DNA of 64,000 nt from Alphaproteobacteria bacterium. Its GTDB lineage: Bacteria; Pseudomonadota; Alphaproteobacteria; Micropepsales; Micropepsaceae. The DNA is taken from contig JAJPHG010000009.1 of NCBI GenBank assembly GCA_021325375.1, positions 92,326 through 156,325 of the forward strand. The letters are read 5' to 3'. Below are positions 60,830 to 64,000 of this stretch, piece by piece (within the stretch, counting starts at the first letter, position 1; each line of letters begins with the position of its first letter). The position numbers were made by a program, and so were the translations under genes. Below the pieces are notes generated by a model. It searched no databases. It was not told the DNA's origin and saw nothing but the letters and a program-made list of their open reading frames with translations.

Positions 60830-61692
60830 TCAGGGCCAGCGCGCTTCGGGGGGCATGGACATCAGGATGGCCTCGGCGTTGCCGCCCGTCCTGAGGCCGA
60901 ATTGGGTGCCGCGATCATACAAAAGGTTGAACTCCACATAGCGTCCGCGGCGGATGAGCTGGTGGGCGCGTTCATCTTCCGTCCACGGGCGGGACATCCG
61001 CCTCCTCACGATTTGGGGATAGATGTCGAGAAATGCGAGTCCCACCGCACGGGTAAAGGCGAAATCGGCCTCCCAATCGCCGGTCGCCAGCCTGTCGTAG
61101 AAGATGCCGCCCACCCCGCGCGGCTCGCCGCGGTGGGCAGGAAGAAATATTCGTCGCACCACGCCTTGAAGCGCGCGTAATAGGCCGGATCGTGCGCGTC
61201 GCAGGCTTTTTTCAGCGCCGCGTGGAAGTCGGCCGTGTCCTCGTCGTTGGGGGTCATGGGGGTGAGGTCGGCGCCCCCGCCCCACCAGGATTGCGCCGCT
61301 ATGAAGTGGCGCGTGTTCATATGGACCGCAGGGACATGCGGGCTTTGCATGTGTGCGACAAGGGAGATGCTGGACGACCAGAAGCGCGGATCGGCCTGCG
61401 CGCCCGGGATGGTCTTGGCGAATTCCGGCGACAGGACGCCCTCGAGCCTGGTCGAGGTCATCACGCCGACCTTCTCGAACACGCGCCCGCCGCGCATCGC
61501 GCTGATCACCCCGCCGTCGCCGGGCGTGCTGTCTTCGCCGGGGCGGCTCCAGGCCTTGCGCTCGAAGCGGCCCGGCGGGAGATGGGCGAGAGGGCCGGTC
61601 TGCTCGTCCTCGATGCGCTCGAATTCCGCGCAGATGCGGTCGCGCAGCTCCTCGAACCAGGCGCGCGCCCGTTGCTTGTGCTCCGCGCTCAT
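60830..61692 (-). pseudogene. hemF: Oxygen-dependent coproporphyrinogen III oxidase, one-base frameshift
   Basis: Starts at ATG 61692. The family block [15 protein letters not shown] and [13 protein letters not shown] are in frame, but after a CCC run (GGG at 61135-61137 on the plus strand) the frame goes to nonsense. The expected continuation [20 protein letters not shown], then [15 protein letters not shown], is one frame over and stays open to 60830. One extra C would give an intact protein of about 287 residues. HemF is a core haem-pathway enzyme, so a sequencing error in the C-run is the simplest explanation, unless an anaerobic HemN replaces it. The start overlaps trmL by four bases. 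Confidence 0.8.
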
Positions 61693-62132
61693 GCGGGAAA
61701 CCCGTCCGTCTGCCTCAACGCCTCCCCCAGTACCATGGCCGCCGCCTGGGCCACATTGATCGATCGCGCCCCCTCCCGCATCGGGATGCGCAGGCGGGCA
61801 TGCGCCGCCGCATGCACCTCGTCCGGCACGCCCGCGCTCTCGCGCCCCAGCAGGATCACGTCATCGGCCGCAAAGGCAAATCCCGTATAGGCGAGGGTGG
61901 CGCGCGTGGTCACCAGGATGAGCCGCCCCTGTGGCCGGAACGCCTCCCAGGAGGGGTGGCGGGTGACGGATGCCGATTCGAGATAGTCCATCCCCGCCCG
62001 CCTGAAGCCCTTCTCGGAGAACAGGAACCCGCACGGCTCGACGATGTCCACCGGCACGCCCAAGCATGCGCCGAGCCGGATCAGGCTGGCGGCGTTTTGG
62101 GCGATATCAGGCTGATAGAGGGCAAGGCGCAT
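61689..62132 (-). CDS. trmL: tRNA (cytidine(34)-2'-O)-methyltransferase TrmL
   Basis: 147 residues, the minimal SPOUT methyltransferase size. N-terminal [20 protein letters not shown] is the TrmL/SpoU-type start with the N-x-x-N/S region, and the knot motifs are [15 protein letters not shown] and [20 protein letters not shown]. The enzyme 2'-O-methylates the wobble base of certain leucine tRNAs. It overlaps the hemF start by four bases. Confidence 0.9.
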   Translation of the reverse strand: MRLALYQPDIAQNAASLIRLGACLGVPVDIVEPCGFLFSEKGFRRAGMDYLESASVTRHPSWEAFRPQGRLILVTTRATLAYTGFAFAADDVILLGRESAGVPDEVHAAAHARLRIPMREGARSINVAQAAAMVLGEALRQTDGFPA

Positions 62133-62140
62133 GGTGGTGT

Positions 62141-62169
62141 TTGACAGTGTAACTTACTTCTGGTAGGTG
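62141..62169 (+). promoter_or_regulatory. Promoter of the toxin-antitoxin pair, possibly leaderless
   Basis: Perfect -35 TTGACA at 62141-62146, a 17-base spacer, then a weak -10 TAGGTG at 62164-62169. The start would fall at about 62176, at the antitoxin ATG (62177), predicting a leaderless mRNA. A 9-bp dyad GTAA-c-TTAC at 62149-62157 lies in the spacer and could be the operator. Confidence 0.5.
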
Positions 62170-62176
62170 TGTGTGC

Positions 62177-62659
62177 ATGAGCAAATACGCTGGATTGGGC
62201 ACTTATCTGCGTCGGCAAGCCGGGCCGGACGTACCGATGACCTTCTCGGAGATCGAGACGGTGACCGGCACCAAGCTGCCGCCCAAAGCACAGCACTCTC
62301 GGACGTGGTGGAGCAACAACGCTTCCAACAATGTGATGACCAAGATCTGGCTCGACGCCGGCTTCGAAAGCGCCCAGGTCGACATGAAGGGGCGCAAGCT
62401 CGTCTTCCGGCGCGTGACGTCCGACGCGAGGCGCGGCATGGCGGAGGACGCGCCCGAGTTCAAACCGGCCGAGGACAGCGGCGAGAAAAAGCAAAATCGC
62501 CACCCGGCCTTGGGGGCCATGAAGGGCTTGTTCACCATCGAGCCCGGATACGATCTCACCAGCCCTATGTATACCGATGAGGAATGGGCGGAGATCGAGA
62601 AGGAAATGGAAGAAGACTGGGATCAGATCGAGCAAGGCATGGCGAGCTGGAAGAAATGA
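62177..62659 (+). CDS. DUF7662-type protein, putative antitoxin of PIN toxin
   Basis: 160 residues from ATG 62177. The N-terminal 80 residues match the DUF7662 pattern as I know it: GLGTYLRRQAGPDVPMTFSE, IETVTGTKLPP, WWSNNASNNVMTKIWLDAGF, with a basic, DNA-binding-like strand end. Residues 90-160 are acidic and helical (DEEWAEIEKEMEEDWDQIEQ, then GMASWKK), the kind of tail that wraps a toxin. Its stop overlaps the PIN gene ATG (ATGA). Calling it an antitoxin is inference from order, overlap and architecture. Confidence 0.65.
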   Translation: MSKYAGLGTYLRRQAGPDVPMTFSEIETVTGTKLPPKAQHSRTWWSNNASNNVMTKIWLDAGFESAQVDMKGRKLVFRRVTSDARRGMAEDAPEFKPAEDSGEKKQNRHPALGAMKGLFTIEPGYDLTSPMYTDEEWAEIEKEMEEDWDQIEQGMASWKK

Positions 62660-63072
62660 GCCGGCCGCTCCTGCTCGATACCTGCGTGGCCATGTTCCTG
62701 GTCGCGAACGAGCCGATCGCCAAGGATGCCAACGCCGCCATCGATCGAGCGGTCGGTGCCGGTGTGCCCATTCGCGTGTCTCCGATCACGGCCTGGGAAG
62801 TCGGGCTGTTGGGGCGGAAGGGCCGGTTCAGATCGCCGCTTTCACCGCAGCGCTGGTTCGAGGTGCTGCGCGCGCTGCCGGGCATAACGCTTTGCGAGTT
62901 GAGCGCGGAGATCCTCATGCAGTCGTCGTTCCTGCCGGGCGATTTCCACAAGGATCCGGCCGACCGGATCATCGCCGCGACTGCGCGCGAATTGGGATAT
63001 GCGGTCGTGACTCGTGACCGGGCGATGATCGCTTATGGTGCAAAGGGGCATCTGGCGGTCGTGGAAGGTTGA
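62656..63072 (+). CDS. PIN-domain ribonuclease toxin (VapC-like)
   Basis: 138 residues. PIN-fold acidic residues are all present: Asp8 (LLLDTCVA), Glu47 (SPITAWEVGLL), Asp102 (DPADRIIAATARELGYAVVT) and Asp120 (TRDRAMI). VapC toxins cleave specific tRNAs or rRNA when released from the antitoxin. The gene overlaps the upstream DUF7662 gene by four bases, the usual coupling of a type II toxin-antitoxin operon. Target RNA unknown. Confidence 0.8.
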   Translation: MSRPLLLDTCVAMFLVANEPIAKDANAAIDRAVGAGVPIRVSPITAWEVGLLGRKGRFRSPLSPQRWFEVLRALPGITLCELSAEILMQSSFLPGDFHKDPADRIIAATARELGYAVVTRDRAMIAYGAKGHLAVVEG

Positions 63073-63111
63073 GCTAAGCTGGGTGTTTGCGTTTGTAAGG
63101 GGGAATCCAAG

Positions 63112-64000
63112 ATGAGACTTTCGGCAGTTCTGCTCGCCGGTGCGATGAGCTTCGGCGCTGGCCAGGCGCTCGCGGGCGACGTGGTCATCCATGCAGGCCA
63201 TCTGATCGACGGCGTGACGAAGGAGGAGCGGGCGCAGGTCTCGATCCTCATCCATGACGAGCGCATCACCGCGGTCGAGCCGGGCTTCGTGCCTGCGCCG
63301 GAAGGCGGCGAGGTGATCGATCTGTCGAACGCGACGGTGCTGCCAGGGCTGATCGACTGCCACGTCCACATCACCTCGAATTTCGACGGCGGCAATCCGG
63401 TCGCGGAAGCGGTCACGCGCAGCGCTTTCGACGATGCCTTCGCTTCAGTCGGCAACGCCAGGGACACGCTGATGGCGGGCTTCACGACCATCCGCGACGT
63501 CGGCGCCAAGCCAGAGATCGTCATCGCGCTGAAGAAAGCCGTGGCCAAGGGCGAGATCGTGGGCCCGCGCATGTTCGTCGCCGGTCCGCCGCTCGGGCCC
63601 ACCGGCGGCCACAGCGATCCCTCGAACGGCTTCGATCCGCAGCTCCATCACGAGGGCTGGGGCGATTGGATCGTCGACAGTCCGGAGGCCGGCCGCCACG
63701 CCGTGCGCAAGCTGCACCAGATGGGCGCCGACCTCATCAAGATCATGCCCTCGGGCGGCGTTCTCTCCATCGCCGACGACCCCAATCTCCAGCTCATGGC
63801 CGACGACGAGATCAAGGCCATCGTCGACACCGCCCATGCGCTGCACATGAAGGTGGCGGCCCACGCCCACGGCAAGCAGGCCATCGACCACGCCACCGAG
63901 CTCGGTGTCGATTCGATCGAGCACGGCTCGTTCGCCGACGAAGAGTCCTACGCGCTGATGAAGAAGCATGGGACGTATCTCGTGCCGACGATGCTCGTGG
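63112..64000 (+). CDS. Secreted amidohydrolase-family metallohydrolase, C-terminus outside window
   Basis: Partial, 296 residues visible from ATG 63112, with AGGGGG about 8-14 bases upstream. Signal peptide MRLSAVLLAGAMSFGAGQAL. Amidohydrolase core: GLIDCHVHI (His84-x-His86 metal ligands), a carboxylated-lysine candidate in ADLIKIMPSGG, AAHAHG and SIEHGS (further His ligands). The final Asp is beyond the edge. Closest in feel to the imidazolonepropionase/prolidase-like secreted hydrolases that act on dipeptides. Substrate not readable. Confidence 0.85.
   Translation, partial: MRLSAVLLAGAMSFGAGQALAGDVVIHAGHLIDGVTKEERAQVSILIHDERITAVEPGFVPAPEGGEVIDLSNATVLPGLIDCHVHITSNFDGGNPVAEAVTRSAFDDAFASVGNARDTLMAGFTTIRDVGAKPEIVIALKKAVAKGEIVGPRMFVAGPPLGPTGGHSDPSNGFDPQLHHEGWGDWIVDSPEAGRHAVRKLHQMGADLIKIMPSGGVLSIADDPNLQLMADDEIKAIVDTAHALHMKVAAHAHGKQAIDHATELGVDSIEHGSFADEESYALMKKHGTYLVPTMLV

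Overview
The window is high-GC DNA from an alphaproteobacterium with a Caulobacter-type cell-cycle and flagellar control circuit. It carries ctrA (identical layout around Asp51), sciP (the CtrA inhibitor) and flbD (the sigma-54 activator), interleaved with structural flagellar genes. Three secreted proteins built from GloVer-type (LYGTT..GG) repeats, a Kdo hydroxylase and a saccharopine-type lysine catabolic module suggest the Rhizomicrobium/Micropepsis neighbourhood. That placement is inference; no 16S or marker search was possible.

Layout. 1-2.2 kb: kdoO (cut by the window edge) and a Tat-exported sulfatase. 2.3-5.0 kb: ctrA divergent from fliI-fliJ. 5.2-8.3 kb: a leftward three-gene surface-polysaccharide operon (nucleotidyltransferase/HAD fusion, small-molecule kinase, WavE-like protein). 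8.4-13.1 kb: GloVer protein 1, DoxX, GNAT, SDR, two tandem small secreted paralogues, Nudix. 13.1-14.6 kb: receiver protein and motA. 14.6-19.8 kb: membrane proteins, GloVer proteins 2 and 3 (both with a one-base frameshift), SHOCT protein, S41 protease. 19.8-23.1 kb: aldehyde dehydrogenase and saccharopine dehydrogenase with a divergent Lrp regulator. 23.1-27.7 kb: flavin reductase/MarR pair, then CHASE2 / secreted protein / M48 protease. 27.8-28.9 kb: an AT-richer DUF2971 gene, probably acquired. 29.0-32.1 kb: threonine dehydratase, tRNA-Met, isochorismatase-like protein, mnmA. 32.3-48.7 kb: main flagellar region (flgL-flgK leftward; fliK-flgD-flgE, sciP, fliF-fliG-fliH-fliN-flbD, flhA rightward), interrupted by a GLUG-repeat surface protein. 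48.8-49.8 kb: two small unknown genes. 50.0-56.8 kb: MoxR/DUF58/DUF4159/BatA-like cluster. 56.9-60.1 kb: DUF1285, CoA diphosphatase, CCA-adding enzyme and PP2C-like phosphatase in one overlapping operon. 60.2-62.1 kb: TerC, hemF (frameshifted), trmL. 62.2-63.1 kb: a DUF7662/PIN toxin-antitoxin pair. 63.1 kb-end: an amidohydrolase cut by the edge.

How it works together. CtrA-type boxes (two TTAA-like half-sites separated by 7 bp) lie about 50-75 bp upstream of fliI, motA and fliF, as expected for early flagellar genes. Perfect TTAA-N7-TTAA boxes also precede three non-flagellar units: the polysaccharide operon (8347-8361), a 64-aa membrane protein (15620-15634) and a 114-aa membrane protein (49387-49401). 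A near-perfect box precedes the GLUG surface protein. A consensus sigma-54 promoter lies upstream of flgK, matching the presence of flbD. The window therefore reads as one cell-cycle-to-surface programme, and the non-flagellar CtrA targets are the most interesting new predictions.

No stretch longer than about 260 bases lacks a gene. The larger gaps hold regulatory sites or intergenic palindromic repeats, listed below. No rRNA, CRISPR array, insertion sequence or prophage was seen.
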